From Vibrio sp. 10N.261.55.A7 (lineage in GTDB: Bacteria > Pseudomonadota > Gammaproteobacteria > Enterobacterales > Vibrionaceae), in the NCBI RefSeq assembly GCF_002877365.1, contig NZ_MCWZ01000321.1:1-37742 (forward strand): a stretch of 37,742 nt of DNA, in the 5' to 3' direction. This document shows, piece by piece, positions 14,380 to 24,975 of the stretch (the stretch's first letter is position 1; the number at the start of each line of letters is the position of its first letter). Below the pieces are notes generated by a model, which saw only the letters and a list, made by a program, of their open reading frames with translations, made no database searches and was not told where the DNA came from. Position numbers and translations under genes: made by a program.

Positions 14380-16803
14380 TTACTTACAGTATTCAGCCAG
14401 CATGACCGTGATAACATCGACGTCTTCATAATTTGGACTCTCCTCGAGCTCCAAGCTTCGTTGAATATTGTTCAAGCGGCGTATCAAGGCAGGATCCTTA
14501 CAATCATTAAGAGCTTCTAGAATCGTATCTATTGAATCTTTAGCTTTGAAATAATGTTGATTTTCAAGATCGACATAAAGTTTCACTAGCATGTCTTCTG
14601 TAAGCGGAGTGGAACTACTATTACGAGCTTCGGGGTGATACTGGTACAATTTTGAAGCATAACGATAGAGAGCATCGTCAAGCTCCGACTCATCGATTGG
14701 TTTTGAGATTATGTAGTCAACACCAGCGCCATGCATGCGCTCTCGTGTTTCCTTAAACACATCGGCTGTACAACCGAAGATGAGCACCTGAGCCATCGGC
14801 CCACTCATTGAACGAATACCCAAAGTGGCTTCCACACCATCCATCACTGGCATGTGATTATCCATAAGCACTAGGTCATATTGAGTCTGTGCGACGGCTT
14901 GTATCGCTTGCTCACCATTTTCGACGCAATCACACGAGAAGCCTTTATTCTTCATAAACGTCTCTATGATGATGGTGTTTGTCCGGTTATCTTCAACAAC
15001 CAATACTTTGAGGCCATCATAATTAAGTTTGCGATGCACCTGCATTTCGACTGAGCCCGCTTCTGTGGGCTCTATAGACAAAGTGACATCAAAACTAGTA
15101 CCGATGCCAATCTCACTTGTTACGTCTATGTTTCCGCCGTTCAAATCGACAATTTGTTTTACTATTGCAAGCCCTAACCCTGTCCCACCAAAACGGCGCG
15201 TTGTACTTGATTCCGCTTGCTCAAACGGCTTAAATATTCGGCCTTGCGCTTCTTTAGATATCCCTATTCCCGTGTCTCTAACTTTAATTATAAGTTGTAC
15301 GTCGTTTCCGACTTTTTTCTCTTTCAAATAGACTTCAACAAAGCCACGCGAAGTGAATTTAACGGCGTTATTAATAAGGTTAAAAAGGATTTGCCTCAAA
15401 CGCGCTTTATCTGCGTGATACCAACGACCTGAAGGGATCTCTGAGTAAACCTTAAATTGAAGGCCCTTTTCTATACACAGCGTGTGATAAACACTGTTTA
15501 TGCTACCGATGATTGAGTCGATCGGAAAAGCAGTACGGTCAAACTCTAAATGCCCTTGCTCTATCTTAGAGAAGTCGAGTATTTCGTTGAGCAGCGTCAT
15601 CATATGATCGCCAGAGTCGTACAGGCTGTTTAGGTGCTTTCGTTGAGCAGCGGTGAGATTGTCTTTCAATAAAATCTGTGCAGTACCAAGAACGCCATTC
15701 ATTGGTGTTCTAATCTCATGAGATAGGGTCGCTAGAAACGCACTTTTTGCCTGAGCTGAGACCTGAGCCTTTTCTTTTTCAGCTTCAATGTAGCCCGTTT
15801 TTTGATTAAACGTATCAATCAGCCTGCGAATTTCGTCATGACTGCGATAGTTAACCTCAATGATCCCGCCCTCTTTCGAGTCATCCACTTTTTTAGCAAT
15901 AAGGATAATGGGCTTGATGAGATAGTGGCTAATCAGGTAGTAACCGATCATCACACACAATAATAAGATAGGTATGATCCCTTGCTCTACGCGAGAGACA
16001 AGGTCATAGACTTCATCATTCACCGTTCGCTTGGCGTTGACGACATCAATTGACCAATTAAAACCGCCAAACTGATGACTGCTGATATAAATCGTTTTGG
16101 GTTTCTTGAAATTATACTCAGTGATCACATCATTAGACGCGTCTCTAAGGATCACCCCAAGGTTAAACTCCGAAGCATGCCTTCTGACAAAACTGATCAA
16201 ATTTTCCAGTGACAAATCAACCGTCGCTACCCCAGCAAATTTCCCATCAATATAGTAAGGCGACGTTGCCGTGATCATTTGAACTTGGGTGTAGGCATCA
16301 ATGTAGACTTCAGACCAAAATACACTGCCACTGGGCTGATTTACTGCGACGGTATACCAAGCCTCATTGTCGTACCCGCCTGCTGAAGCGTTGTTCCAGG
16401 ATTCTATTTTGTCGACCTTCCCGTCACTGGCTCTATTGTAAAATAGGCTTTTATAAGCAACGTTTCTATCCACGGTGTACGGTTCTGGCCATACACCACC
16501 GCTGACAGCAATATTATCTAAGGTATTAAATAGGGAGTACAGGAACCTTTCTTGAACGGACTGAGGCTGATTTGACTCACCCAGGCTCGTAATACTATGA
16601 AGAACACCAATTGCGCTATTGAGCGGTTCTTCGACTTGCACAGCCAGAAGGTGAGTCTTTAGATCTAAGTTTCGCTCTAATTTGTCACGAACAGGAGGTT
16701 CGACAACGAGATAGCTGACGGTACCAATCGTTGCGATTATAAAGCACAGGTAAACCCCCAGTGCCAAAATACTCTTTCTTTTTAGCGAAGAACTTATTTC
16801 CAT
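14380..16803 (-). CDS. Hybrid sensor histidine kinase with Cache sensor and receiver
   Basis: An 807-residue membrane-bound hybrid kinase. TM1 spans about 11-33 and a periplasmic Cache-like sensor about 35-270. TM2 lies at about 274-296, with a HAMP-like linker to about 345. The HisKA domain has phospho-histidine H362 in SHEIRTP. The HATPase domain has FNLINNAVKF, DTGIGI and FGGTGLGL. The receiver (about 598-705) has phospho-aspartate D648 in LVLMDNHMP and lysine in SKPI. The 100-residue tail shows no recognisable HPt histidine motif, so a separate phosphotransfer protein is expected. No response regulator gene adjoins it. The stimulus is unknown; Cache domains often bind small amines or carboxylates. 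Confidence 0.9.
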   Translation of the reverse strand: MEISSSLKRKSILALGVYLCFIIATIGTVSYLVVEPPVRDKLERNLDLKTHLLAVQVEEPLNSAIGVLHSITSLGESNQPQSVQERFLYSLFNTLDNIAVSGGVWPEPYTVDRNVAYKSLFYNRASDGKVDKIESWNNASAGGYDNEAWYTVAVNQPSGSVFWSEVYIDAYTQVQMITATSPYYIDGKFAGVATVDLSLENLISFVRRHASEFNLGVILRDASNDVITEYNFKKPKTIYISSHQFGGFNWSIDVVNAKRTVNDEVYDLVSRVEQGIIPILLLCVMIGYYLISHYLIKPIILIAKKVDDSKEGGIIEVNYRSHDEIRRLIDTFNQKTGYIEAEKEKAQVSAQAKSAFLATLSHEIRTPMNGVLGTAQILLKDNLTAAQRKHLNSLYDSGDHMMTLLNEILDFSKIEQGHLEFDRTAFPIDSIIGSINSVYHTLCIEKGLQFKVYSEIPSGRWYHADKARLRQILFNLINNAVKFTSRGFVEVYLKEKKVGNDVQLIIKVRDTGIGISKEAQGRIFKPFEQAESSTTRRFGGTGLGLAIVKQIVDLNGGNIDVTSEIGIGTSFDVTLSIEPTEAGSVEMQVHRKLNYDGLKVLVVEDNRTNTIIIETFMKNKGFSCDCVENGEQAIQAVAQTQYDLVLMDNHMPVMDGVEATLGIRSMSGPMAQVLIFGCTADVFKETRERMHGAGVDYIISKPIDESELDDALYRYASKLYQYHPEARNSSSTPLTEDMLVKLYVDLENQHYFKAKDSIDTILEALNDCKDPALIRRLNNIQRSLELEESPNYEDVDVITVMLAEYCK

Positions 16804-16930
16804 ATAATTACTTGAATTATTTTCTATTTGTTAAAAATTATAGTGAATATATTCTAGCATCAACTCTTTTTCCTTGGTATGTGAGTTGTTACTATAGTAA
16901 TAATATTAATACCGAGCACTGGTACTCATT

Positions 16931-17500
16931 TTGACTTTAGAAAATATCCTCTCGTTACCTGAATTTGATGGCAAGCTTTTGAACGAAGCAAAGACACAAG
17001 GATTTGTCGCTTCAATGGCCGCTGCACCAAACATCCTACCACCCGAGGAGTGGCTACCATTCTTGTGGGGCGGTGAAGACGTTGCTCCTTTCACTGATGG
17101 AGAACAGCTTGAGCGCTATATCGAACTCATTATTCAGATGTGGAACGCTTACCGACCAGCCCTTCTTTCCGGTGAATGGGAATGGCCTCTACTTTGTGAA
17201 CTTAATGATGAAGATGTCGTGACGAGCCAAACTCGTGACTTTTGTGAAGGTATGCTTCAAGGCTGGCAACTCGCCCGTGATGATTGGGAAACCATTATGC
17301 CAGAGCAAAGCGAAGACAATGCCTTGCTTGGTGGTGTGTTGCTCTCTCTAAGCATGCTTTATGATCCAGAAACCTCGTTGGCGACATTGTCTGAACAAGG
17401 CATTGAAGGGATGGAGCAATTTGAAGAAATATTTAACGCTATCCCTGTCATGTTATGCGGCCTCACTCAGCGTGGAGTCGCGCTAGTTGAGCAGCAGTAG
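16931..17500 (+). CDS. YecA/YgfB family (UPF0149) protein
   Basis: A 189-residue acidic, helical protein of the UPF0149/YgfB-YecA family, recognised from FVASMAAAPNILPPEEWLPFLWGG and DFCEGMLQGWQLARDDW. It lacks the C-terminal SEC-C zinc motif found in YecA proper. Its function is not settled. The start is uncertain: a TTG at 16931 gives MTLENILSLP and a CTG at 16919 is the only other in-frame option before a stop. Neither has a good ribosome site. It diverges from the hybrid kinase and ends at a strong terminator. Confidence 0.82.
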   Translation: MTLENILSLPEFDGKLLNEAKTQGFVASMAAAPNILPPEEWLPFLWGGEDVAPFTDGEQLERYIELIIQMWNAYRPALLSGEWEWPLLCELNDEDVVTSQTRDFCEGMLQGWQLARDDWETIMPEQSEDNALLGGVLLSLSMLYDPETSLATLSEQGIEGMEQFEEIFNAIPVMLCGLTQRGVALVEQQ

Positions 17501-17567
17501 AGTAAACAGACAAAAATGACTCGATAGCCTTAGGTTACAACGAAATTTCTGTCCTCTAGAAATAGCT

Positions 17568-17608
17568 AAATGCCTACAAAAGATGTCTCTTTTGTAGGCA
17601 TTTTTGTT
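17568..17608 (+). terminator. Strong terminator after the YecA/YgfB gene
   Basis: A perfect 16-pair stem (17568-17583 with 17588-17603) with a four-base loop is followed by TTTTTGTTT on the plus strand. It may also stop the convergent channel gene. Confidence 0.9.
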
Positions 17609-17653
17609 TGGCCCAGATAACCAGAACCCTAGGCTACAGATCGTTACTGCGTT

Positions 17654-18682
17654 CTATTGCCAGTCAAAGTTCTCGATTCGTTCATCTGCAATGTAAAATA
17701 GCTGAGCACCCGCTGGGATGTCTCGTTCCAGTTGAGGATTAAGCTCAATACCGTTACCTATGTCCATGGCAATCAAGGTAGCGTCATGGTTTTTCTTCAT
17801 AAAGCTAAATACTTCACTCACCTTGGTCTCGTCTTTATCCTTTGGATAATGCGTTGAGTACTGAGTCATACCGCGAGTTGAGGCCAACAACTCTTGATGT
17901 AAGACGCTAGAACCAGGATCGACGGCCGCTTTAGCCAACATTTCCGCTCCTACTGCCGGTATACACTCTGCATTAGGGCAATGCTGGCTCAATAGGTCGC
18001 TCAGTGCTTCGTCTTTAAAGTACGCCAGCAGATGGGCTTGAGGATTCGTGTTCGCACTGTATAGAGCCGCTGACAGCGTCACATCATCTTCTAAGTTATC
18101 TACGATAATGCAGCTCGCTTTATCAAGGTTCACTTTTTTCATTTCAAGTGCATCGGTATAGCTTGTCACTCGAACAAACCCAATCTCACCGGGTAAAGGG
18201 TTCTCAATGTCGGAACGACTGCATAATATGATTGGTCTTTTCCCATGCTCTTCATGTTGTAACATCCTAATTAGATGCATTGTTCGCTGGCCATTCCAAC
18301 CAAGTAGTAAGATGTGGTTTTCCACTCGCATTCTCCGTTTCCCTAATATTCCTGCGCGCCAATATTCAATAGCAGAGCCAGCTGCTCGTCCTAACAATGC
18401 CGCAAATAAACTCAATCCACCGGGGATAATAAATAGTACAACCGCCCACTTTCCCATGTCACTTTGAGGAGAAAGGTCGCCATAGCCGACTGTCGATGCA
18501 GTGACCATCAAGTAATAAATAAAAGTGGTGAAGCTTTCGGTGAGGGCGTGTTCGCCAGCAATGATAAAAAGCAACCATGAAACCACGACATAGAGAAGTA
18601 GCAGTATGACCAAATTACGATTGTTAATTTTAAACAGGCTGGCATTAAGCCATTTTCTTAAATGTAACCAAAGGGTCATCAT
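17654..18682 (-). CDS. Two-TM potassium channel with RCK (TrkA-N) domain
   Basis: A 342-residue K+ channel. TM1 is about 24-42, the pore helix leads to the selectivity filter TVGYGD (64-69), and TM2 is about 78-100. A Rossmann-fold RCK domain starts near 120 with ILLLGWNGQR, a variant of the GxGxxG motif. The build resembles MthK-type channels gated by ligands or nucleotides. A second ATG at 18679 has better spacing (six bases) from AGGA than the ATG at 18682. It lies behind nadA on the same strand but is separated by a terminator, so it is likely transcribed alone. Confidence 0.88.
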   Translation of the reverse strand: MMTLWLHLRKWLNASLFKINNRNLVILLLLYVVVSWLLFIIAGEHALTESFTTFIYYLMVTASTVGYGDLSPQSDMGKWAVVLFIIPGGLSLFAALLGRAAGSAIEYWRAGILGKRRMRVENHILLLGWNGQRTMHLIRMLQHEEHGKRPIILCSRSDIENPLPGEIGFVRVTSYTDALEMKKVNLDKASCIIVDNLEDDVTLSAALYSANTNPQAHLLAYFKDEALSDLLSQHCPNAECIPAVGAEMLAKAAVDPGSSVLHQELLASTRGMTQYSTHYPKDKDETKVSEVFSFMKKNHDATLIAMDIGNGIELNPQLERDIPAGAQLFYIADERIENFDWQ

Positions 18683-18724
18683 TGATCCTAATTAATTCCT
18701 ATTCACCTAGATATAACAGATATG

Positions 18725-18750
18725 AAAAAGCCAGTCACAAGGACTGGCTT
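18725..18750 (-). terminator. Terminator of nadA
   Basis: AAGCCAGTC (18728-18736) pairs with GACTGGCTT (18742-18750) over a five-base loop. The minus strand runs on as TTTTT. Confidence 0.85.
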
Positions 18751-18793
18751 AAATTCTGTGAAATACTTCAATTATATAAGAGGCATAGAGGCA

Positions 18794-19855
18794 CTAAGCG
18801 TTACCTTTCACCTTGATATTGAGTTGCTCAGCAAAGTCGAGCATTCGGTTGAGAGGGATTAAAGACTTAACTCTCAGTGCTTCATCAACGAAAATTTCAT
18901 GTTGCTCGCCACCGTCTCGCAGTGCTTGCTCTATCGCTTTCAGGCCGTTCATCGCCATCCAAGGACAGTGCGCACAGCTACGGCACGTAGCACCAGCGCC
19001 CGCTGTTGGAGCTTCAATCAGTTCTTTCTCTGGCACCAATTGCTGCATTTTAAAGAAGATGCCTTTGTCGGTTGCGACAATCAATTTTTGCTGTGGCAGT
19101 TCTTTTGCCGCTTTGATCAGTTGACTCGTTGAACCCACTGCGTCTGCGAGTTCGACAACACTTGCTGGAGATTCAGGATGAACAAGAATGGCAGTATCTG
19201 GATACAAGTTCTTCATCTTGCGCAGCGCATCGGCTGAAAACTCATCATGAACAACACACTCGCCTTGCCATAACAGCATATCTGCGCCAGTTTGCTTCGC
19301 GATGTATGAGCCTAGATGACGATCTGGGCCCCACAGAATAGGTTTATCTTCGCTATCAAGCTGTTCGACGATCTCTAGCGCAATACTAGAAGTCACCACC
19401 CAGTCGGCTCTGGCTTTTACTGCTGCAGAAGTGTTGGCATACACCACAACGGTATGATCTGGGTGAGCATCGCAAAATTCTGAAAATTTGTCGGCTGGGC
19501 AACCAAGGTCAAGCGAACACTCCGCTTCTAGTGTTGGCATTAAGATGGTTTTTTCAGGTGTCAGAATCTTTGCAGATTCCCCCATAAAGCGAACACCCGC
19601 AATGATCAATGTGCTAGCGGGGTGGCGATTACCAAACTTTGCCATCTCAAGTGAATCACCAACAAAGCCGCCAGTATCTTCAGCTAACGCTTGGATTTCA
19701 GGATCGGTATAGTAGTGAGCGATTAAAACCGCATCTTTCTCTGCCAGTAACGACTTGATGCTAGCAATATAAGTTTGCTTTTCCGCATCATTCAATGGAA
19801 CTGGTTTTGGTGGAAATGGATAAATTGTTTCTACAGTATCTAATATGTGGCTCAT
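18794..19855 (-). CDS. nadA: Quinolinate synthase
   Basis: NadA condenses iminoaspartate with dihydroxyacetone phosphate to quinolinate in de novo NAD synthesis. The 353-residue protein has the IAHYYTDPE motif, TSSIALEIV, and cysteines in [19 protein letters not shown] and ATCRSCAHC expected to include the three [4Fe-4S] ligands. The ATG at 19855 (MSHILDTVE) is preceded by GAGC; a longer reading from 19873 adds six residues. The location after cpoB matches its common place behind the tol-pal operon, but a terminator separates them. Confidence 0.95.
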   Translation of the reverse strand: MSHILDTVETIYPFPPKPVPLNDAEKQTYIASIKSLLAEKDAVLIAHYYTDPEIQALAEDTGGFVGDSLEMAKFGNRHPASTLIIAGVRFMGESAKILTPEKTILMPTLEAECSLDLGCPADKFSEFCDAHPDHTVVVYANTSAAVKARADWVVTSSIALEIVEQLDSEDKPILWGPDRHLGSYIAKQTGADMLLWQGECVVHDEFSADALRKMKNLYPDTAILVHPESPASVVELADAVGSTSQLIKAAKELPQQKLIVATDKGIFFKMQQLVPEKELIEAPTAGAGATCRSCAHCPWMAMNGLKAIEQALRDGGEQHEIFVDEALRVKSLIPLNRMLDFAEQLNIKVKGNA

Positions 19856-19960
19856 TGCTTTTGCTCTATGCAACTTCCATGAATCCGAGCATTGTACACC
19901 TTAACGACAGTTAGGATCAAAGGAGATTAAGCTCCTTATCCTCACTAAGAGACGTAATAA

Positions 19961-19986
19961 AAAAGAGGCGAAATATTCGCCTCTTT
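19961..19986 (-). terminator. Terminator of the tol-pal operon
   Basis: AAAGAGGCGAA (19962-19972) and TTCGCCTCTTT (19976-19986) form an eleven-pair stem. On the minus strand it is followed by a T-rich tract. It lies about 50 bases after the cpoB stop. Confidence 0.88.
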
Positions 19987-20036
19987 CAATGTCACTATAC
20001 AAGTTTAAAACTCAACTTTAATCTAGCAACAATAAC

Positions 20037-20813
20037 TTATAGATTCTTTTCTGCTAACTTTGCAGAGGCACTGTTTGGATATTCATCAACAACTTGTTGA
20101 TAATATTTAGCGGCTGCCGCGTCATTATTATTTCGTTTTGCCAAATCACCCAGCTTCACCAAAGCATCTGCGCGCTTATTTGAATCTTCATAACTGATTA
20201 CCGCAGCAAAGCTTTTCACTGCATCCTTATCTTGCTTCTTAGCAAAATAAAGCTGACCTAACCAATAATGTGCGTTGGACGAGAACGATGAATCAGGGAA
20301 ATCAACTTGGAATTGTTTCAACGCAACGATAGCACCCGCATAATCACGCTCTTTAAGAACGAGATCAACTGCGCTTTGGTAAGCAGCTTGCTCATCAACA
20401 TTCGCACTGTATGTGCCAGTAGGTTGAGTGCCATCTGTTGCCGCAATCGGTGCTTCTGAGGTCTTAATTTCACCGCGAACTTTATCCAGCTCAATAAATA
20501 GCTCACGCTGACGCTGCAACATTTGCTGCATGTCGTAGCTGTTTTTTTCTAGCTGTCCACGAAGCTCACTGATCTCCAGTGACATGTCATCGATTTGCTG
20601 CTGCATGTTCAATTGAACACGATTTCGGTTATTTAAAAGACGCTCGAGACGTTGAATATCAGTCTCAGAAGAATTCTGTGATGAAGTAGTTGTGGGTGTT
20701 GCTGCTGTAGTAGTACTGCTTAAGTCCGATACTGGAGCTGGTGCAGCGAACGATACGCTCGCTGCACTTGCCAGTAACATCAGCGCAAATACTCGCTTTG
20801 AGTTACTGAACAT
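20037..20813 (-). CDS. cpoB: Cell division coordinator CpoB (YbgF)
   Basis: A periplasmic protein that coordinates Tol-Pal activity with peptidoglycan synthesis at the division site. Its 258 residues start with a signal peptide (cleavage near SFA-AP, residue 23). A coiled-coil trimerisation segment (about 53-100, many Q, L and E) and three TPR-type repeats to the C-terminus follow (YWLGQLYFAKKQDKDAV and related). It is the last gene of tolQRAB-pal-cpoB, 29 bases after pal. Confidence 0.92.
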   Translation of the reverse strand: MFSNSKRVFALMLLASAASVSFAAPAPVSDLSSTTTAATPTTTSSQNSSETDIQRLERLLNNRNRVQLNMQQQIDDMSLEISELRGQLEKNSYDMQQMLQRQRELFIELDKVRGEIKTSEAPIAATDGTQPTGTYSANVDEQAAYQSAVDLVLKERDYAGAIVALKQFQVDFPDSSFSSNAHYWLGQLYFAKKQDKDAVKSFAAVISYEDSNKRADALVKLGDLAKRNNNDAAAAKYYQQVVDEYPNSASAKLAEKNL

Positions 20814-20842
20814 GAGGCTATCCCTCTATTGGCATAAGAGAA

Positions 20843-21382
20843 TTAGTATACTAGAACTGAACGACGGTTCTTAGCGTAGACTTCTTCAGATTGGCCTAGT
20901 ACTAGTGGCTTCTCTTCACCGTAGCTTACGATAGAGATTTGGTCAGCTTGTACACCAAGCGCTTGTAGGTAGTTTGCTACAGCTTGTGCACGACGCTCGC
21001 CAAGTGCGATGTTGTATTCAGGTGTACCACGCTCATCGGCGTGACCTTCTACCGTTACGCTTAGGTCAGAATCTTTGCTTAGGTAAGCAGCATGAGCAGC
21101 TAGCATCTCTTCGTAATCACCAGCAATCGTTGCGTTATCGAATGCAAAGTAGATCGTTTGAGTTTCACGTAGAGCCTGCTCTTTAAGCTCTTGCTCTGTT
21201 AGCATGCTTTCTGAATCTACTGGTGTTACAACTGTGGTATCTACGTTGTTCTCAGTACCAGAAGTTGCTTGGTTAGTTTCTGAACCCGAAGCGCTTGTTG
21301 CTTCGTCGCTAGAACTACATGCTGTCACTGCTAATACTGGAAGAGCAATCAATAGACCTTTAAGAACTTTATTAAGCTGCAT
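20843..21382 (-). CDS. pal: Peptidoglycan-associated lipoprotein Pal
   Basis: An outer-membrane lipoprotein that anchors the envelope to peptidoglycan and binds TolB. The 179 residues have a lipobox ending VTAC with lipidated C22, a Ser/Thr-rich linker, and an OmpA-like domain with [14 protein letters not shown] and [13 protein letters not shown], which bind diaminopimelate. The ATG at 21382 follows AAGGA. It sits between tolB and cpoB in the standard order. Confidence 0.96.
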   Translation of the reverse strand: MQLNKVLKGLLIALPVLAVTACSSSDEATSASGSETNQATSGTENNVDTTVVTPVDSESMLTEQELKEQALRETQTIYFAFDNATIAGDYEEMLAAHAAYLSKDSDLSVTVEGHADERGTPEYNIALGERRAQAVANYLQALGVQADQISIVSYGEEKPLVLGQSEEVYAKNRRSVLVY

Positions 21383-21413
21383 TATATTTTCCTTACTAAT
21401 TAATACTTATTTG

Positions 21414-22766
21414 CTATAAAAACGGTGACCAAGCAGGGGCTCTTACACGCCCATTTGTTGCCGGTAATCTAGCTTTAAAACGTCCATCTATCGACACCAT
21501 CGAAAGTACATTCGTTTCGTTGTAGATAGAGCTATAAATGACCATGCCGCCATTAGGTGCAATACTTGGAGACTCGTCAAGCAATGTATTGGTTAACACT
21601 TGCATTGCACCAGTTTCTAAATCTTGTTTAGCCAGATTAAATCCTGAATTGCTGCGATTCACCATAACTAGGAATCGACCATCAGGAGTTATTTGCCCAC
21701 CTAAGTTTTGGCTGCCTTGCCATGTCAGACGGTTGGTCGAACCATCTGCCAAATTTACGTTATAAATCTGTGGCCTACCACCTCTATCAGAAGTAAAGAC
21801 TAACGATTTTCCATCCGGATGCCAATAAGGTTCCGTATTATTTGATCTGCCGCGGGTAATTTGTTTCAATTTCTTAGATCTCAAGTCCAACGTGTACACC
21901 TGAAGGCTACCCGTTTTCGACAATACTAGAGCTAACTGACTGCCATCAGGCGAGAATCTTGGCGCACCATTGTGACGAGGGTATGACGTTACTTTTTCTC
22001 GCTCACCAGTGTAGATGTCCATAATGAAGATTTCAGCTTGGCCATTTTGGAAACTCACGTACGCGAGTTTTTTAGCATCTGGAGACCACGCAGGAGACAT
22101 AAGAGGCTGTTTCGAGCGCAAAACCAAACGCTCATTAAAGCCGTCGTAATCCGCTACGCGAAGCTGATATGGGTAAGGGTCTGTATCTTGAACAACCACA
22201 TAGGCAACTCGAGTTAAGAACGCTCCCCGCTCTCCTGTTAGTTCTTCATAAACTAAGTCAGAGATACGGTGCGCATATTCACGTAAACGCGGGCCTGGAA
22301 CCGTCGCTTTTTTGTTAAAAAGGACATGGTCTTTGGATAGTACTAGCTGGCCATCAGAACTCAGCGCTTTACTTTGACCTTGGGTTAATTGCCCACGAAC
22401 AACGTCAACTAATTGATAATTAATCACATAGTTATCGCCCTCCCCTTGGCTAATCGTGCCTGTCAACAAAGAGTCAACGCCCAGACCAGTCCATGAACTA
22501 AAATCAATTTCTGATTCTGAATACGGTGTTTGCGGCATGTTACTTGTGGCTACAGGGCTAAACTTACCACTGCGCTGTAAATCTGATGAAATAACCGCTG
22601 AGACATCATGAGGCAATGGTTTAGCACCTTGCCACTGAAACGGGACAACGGCGATAGGCCTTGCTGAATTGATCCCGTCAGTGATAACAAGTTCAAGTGC
22701 CGCATTGGCGAACTGAACTGTGCTGGATAGCAGTAACAAACATCCTAAAATTATTCGTTTAAACAC
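21414..22766 (-). CDS. tolB: Tol-Pal system protein TolB
   Basis: A periplasmic beta-propeller protein that links TolA and Pal. The 450 residues have a signal peptide, an N-terminal alpha/beta domain and a six-bladed propeller with repeated SPDGKxLxxxS-type strands ([38 protein letters not shown]). I chose the GTG at 22766 because AAGGA lies seven bases upstream and the protein then has the usual TolB length; a longer reading from 22796 overlaps the end of tolA. It follows tolA after 19 bases. Confidence 0.95.
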   Translation of the reverse strand: MFKRIILGCLLLLSSTVQFANAALELVITDGINSARPIAVVPFQWQGAKPLPHDVSAVISSDLQRSGKFSPVATSNMPQTPYSESEIDFSSWTGLGVDSLLTGTISQGEGDNYVINYQLVDVVRGQLTQGQSKALSSDGQLVLSKDHVLFNKKATVPGPRLREYAHRISDLVYEELTGERGAFLTRVAYVVVQDTDPYPYQLRVADYDGFNERLVLRSKQPLMSPAWSPDAKKLAYVSFQNGQAEIFIMDIYTGEREKVTSYPRHNGAPRFSPDGSQLALVLSKTGSLQVYTLDLRSKKLKQITRGRSNNTEPYWHPDGKSLVFTSDRGGRPQIYNVNLADGSTNRLTWQGSQNLGGQITPDGRFLVMVNRSNSGFNLAKQDLETGAMQVLTNTLLDESPSIAPNGGMVIYSSIYNETNVLSMVSIDGRFKARLPATNGRVRAPAWSPFL

Positions 22767-22785
22767 GTGTTTTTCCTTAATACGG

Positions 22786-23832
22786 TTACAGTTCAACGGT
22801 CAGGTTTATGTTCTTCAATTGCTCAACAACACTGGGTTGATCAGCGGGTAATGGAAAGGAATCAACCTGAGCAACCGCACGTTTCGTAGCGGAACACAGT
22901 CGAGAATCTCCATTGACAATGGAAAGCTTACCTAATAGAGCGCTGTCGCCTGCAGGTATCAAGCGAAGGTTAACTCGACAAGACTTTCCCGTAAAAGCAT
23001 CCTCTACCAGTAGGTTCTGTTTGATCATTTGCTTATAAATTTCGCCATATCGCGCCGCTTCTGTTTGTGCGAACTTCGATTGCGCAGAAGAGTTACGTTC
23101 ATTCTCACTCTCCATTCCAGCGAAAATATCGTTGAGCGCGGCTTCTTGTTCTTTGCGCTCTCGTTCAAGCTGCTCTAAACGCGCTTTTTCTTGCCGCGCT
23201 TTCTCAGCCGCCTCTTTCGCCGCTTTTTCCTCAGCCAATCGAGCTTGTTCAGCACGCTCTGCTGCGACTTTAGCTTCTTGAGCCGCTTTTTCTTGCACTA
23301 GTCTCTCTTGTTCTGCTTTCGCTATCGCCGCTTCTTTAGCAAGGCGCTGCTCTTCAGCTCGCTTAATTTCCGCTTCTTTTACTTTGCGTTCAGCTTCCAA
23401 TTGTTTGGCTTTTTCGCGTTCTTTCTTAACACGAGCCTCTTCAGCTTTTCGTTCTTTCTCAACTTGAGCGCGCTTCTTCTCGGCTTCACGCGTGGCTTTT
23501 GCTTCTTTCGCTTGCTGCTCTTTTAAACGTCGAATGCGGTCTTCTTCTGCCTTACGGTTCTTCTCTAGTTGTTCGCTTTCACGCTTTAATTTATCTAAGC
23601 GCTCTTGCTCTTTCTTGGCCGCAGACTCTCGTTGACTACGAATTTTCTGCGCTTGTTGTTTCACCAAATTAGGGTCAATGACCACGGCCTGAACCAATTG
23701 CCCACTAGGCTCCGGTTTCGACATATTGAAGTCTGTCCCCCATAACAATGCGACAACCAAGCCAACGTGTATTGCTATTGAAATAACAACCGGGTTTCGA
23801 TAACTGTTCTTCTTCGATTTTGATTCTTTCAT
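22786..23832 (-). CDS. tolA: Tol-Pal system protein TolA
   Basis: An inner-membrane protein whose long periplasmic rod transmits energy from TolQR to TolB and Pal. The 348 residues comprise a membrane anchor (about 15-33), a very charged coiled helix rich in A, K, E and R (about 45-240), and a globular C-terminal domain with two cysteines ([10 protein letters not shown] and [10 protein letters not shown]), probably a disulfide. The repetitive middle explains the strong antisense reading frames. It lies 13 bases after tolR. Confidence 0.94.
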   Translation of the reverse strand: MKESKSKKNSYRNPVVISIAIHVGLVVALLWGTDFNMSKPEPSGQLVQAVVIDPNLVKQQAQKIRSQRESAAKKEQERLDKLKRESEQLEKNRKAEEDRIRRLKEQQAKEAKATREAEKKRAQVEKERKAEEARVKKEREKAKQLEAERKVKEAEIKRAEEQRLAKEAAIAKAEQERLVQEKAAQEAKVAAERAEQARLAEEKAAKEAAEKARQEKARLEQLERERKEQEAALNDIFAGMESENERNSSAQSKFAQTEAARYGEIYKQMIKQNLLVEDAFTGKSCRVNLRLIPAGDSALLGKLSIVNGDSRLCSATKRAVAQVDSFPLPADQPSVVEQLKNINLTVEL

Positions 23833-23845
23833 AAGAATGCGGATC

Positions 23846-24289
23846 TTAATCCCTTATATCCGTTAACAACCCAACTTTAGGGATTCCTGCACGGCTTAGT
23901 TCATCAAGTACTAAGACAACATCTGCATAAGGCGTTGCGGCGTCACCACCAACGGCGACGGGTGAATCCGGCTTAATCGATAGTTCCGCTTTCACTCGCA
24001 CAATAAGGTCTTGTAAAGACACACCACGTTGTACATCTTCATCATTGACGCTTAGGCCTAAGTTTCCATCACGATCTATTTCGACGATGATAAAGCTGCT
24101 TTCAGAGTCTCCGGCTAATTCTGACGCAGGCGTAGCGCTCGTCGTTTTCGGTAACTCCACATCAACACCTTGCGTAATAAATGGCGAAGTCGCCATAAAT
24201 ATGATCAGCAAAACAAGCATGACATCGATATATGGCACGACATTGATTTCTGCTGTCATTTTACGTTTTTTAGGTTGATAGCCAGCCAT
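23846..24289 (-). CDS. tolR: Tol-Pal system protein TolR
   Basis: An ExbD/TolR-family inner-membrane protein forming the proton-driven motor with TolQ. The 147 residues have one membrane helix containing VVPYIDVMLVLLIIFMATSPF, with the proton-carrying aspartate in YIDVML, and a periplasmic domain. It begins two bases after the tolQ stop, so translation is coupled. Confidence 0.96.
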   Translation of the reverse strand: MAGYQPKKRKMTAEINVVPYIDVMLVLLIIFMATSPFITQGVDVELPKTTSATPASELAGDSESSFIIVEIDRDGNLGLSVNDEDVQRGVSLQDLIVRVKAELSIKPDSPVAVGGDAATPYADVVLVLDELSRAGIPKVGLLTDIRD

Positions 24290-24291
24290 GG

Positions 24292-24975
24292 TTAATCCCT
24301 ACCTGCCATTGCTTGACGATGCAAAATACTGTGGAACTCTTCAGAGAATGTCGCGTAATTGTGTTCTAGCTTACCTACATTGCTGCTGAATCGGTTGTAG
24401 GCCATCACTGCAGGAATCGCGGCGAACAAACCCATCGCGGTTGCGATTAGAGCTTCTGCGATACCAGGCGCTACCATAGACAATGTTGCCTGCTTTACTT
24501 CACCTAAAGCGATGAAAGCATGCATGATCCCCCAAACCGTACCAAAAAGGCCAATGTATGGACTGATAGAACCAACCGTAGCGAGGAAAGGTAAATGCGT
24601 TTCTAATTCATCAACTTCTCTTGCAACGGCGACTCGCATAGCACGCCCTGTCCCTTCCATAATGAAAGCTGGAGATTCTGAATTCGACTTACGCAATCGA
24701 GCAAACTCGGTGAAACCCGAATAGAAAATCTCTTCAGTACCAGAGATATCCTCTTTTCTCTTTTTAACGTCTTGGTACAGAATCGATAAATCAGTACCAG
24801 ACCAAAATTTATCTTCAAACGTTTCTGCGTCTTTAGACGCTTTCGATAAAACTTTGCTGCGCTTTATGATCATTGCCCAAGAAGCGACTGACATACCCAA
24901 CAAGATCAACATAACCAATTGAACTAGAATACTGGCTTCTAGAATTAGCTCTACAAAAGAAATATCAGCAGTCAC
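24292..24975 (-). CDS. tolQ: Tol-Pal system protein TolQ
   Basis: A MotA/TolQ/ExbB-family proton channel subunit. The 227 residues have three membrane helices, with [22 protein letters not shown] and [25 protein letters not shown] as signature regions. The GTG start at 24975 overlaps the last eleven bases of ybgC, and GGAG lies about twelve bases upstream. This overlap couples the motor genes to the thioesterase. Confidence 0.96.
   Translation of the reverse strand: MTADISFVELILEASILVQLVMLILLGMSVASWAMIIKRSKVLSKASKDAETFEDKFWSGTDLSILYQDVKKRKEDISGTEEIFYSGFTEFARLRKSNSESPAFIMEGTGRAMRVAVAREVDELETHLPFLATVGSISPYIGLFGTVWGIMHAFIALGEVKQATLSMVAPGIAEALIATAMGLFAAIPAVMAYNRFSSNVGKLEHNYATFSEEFHSILHRQAMAGRD

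Noticed and set aside
23308..23526. Phe-rich frame antisense to tolA
   Set aside because: An artefact of the repetitive lysine/glutamate codons of TolA on the opposite strand.
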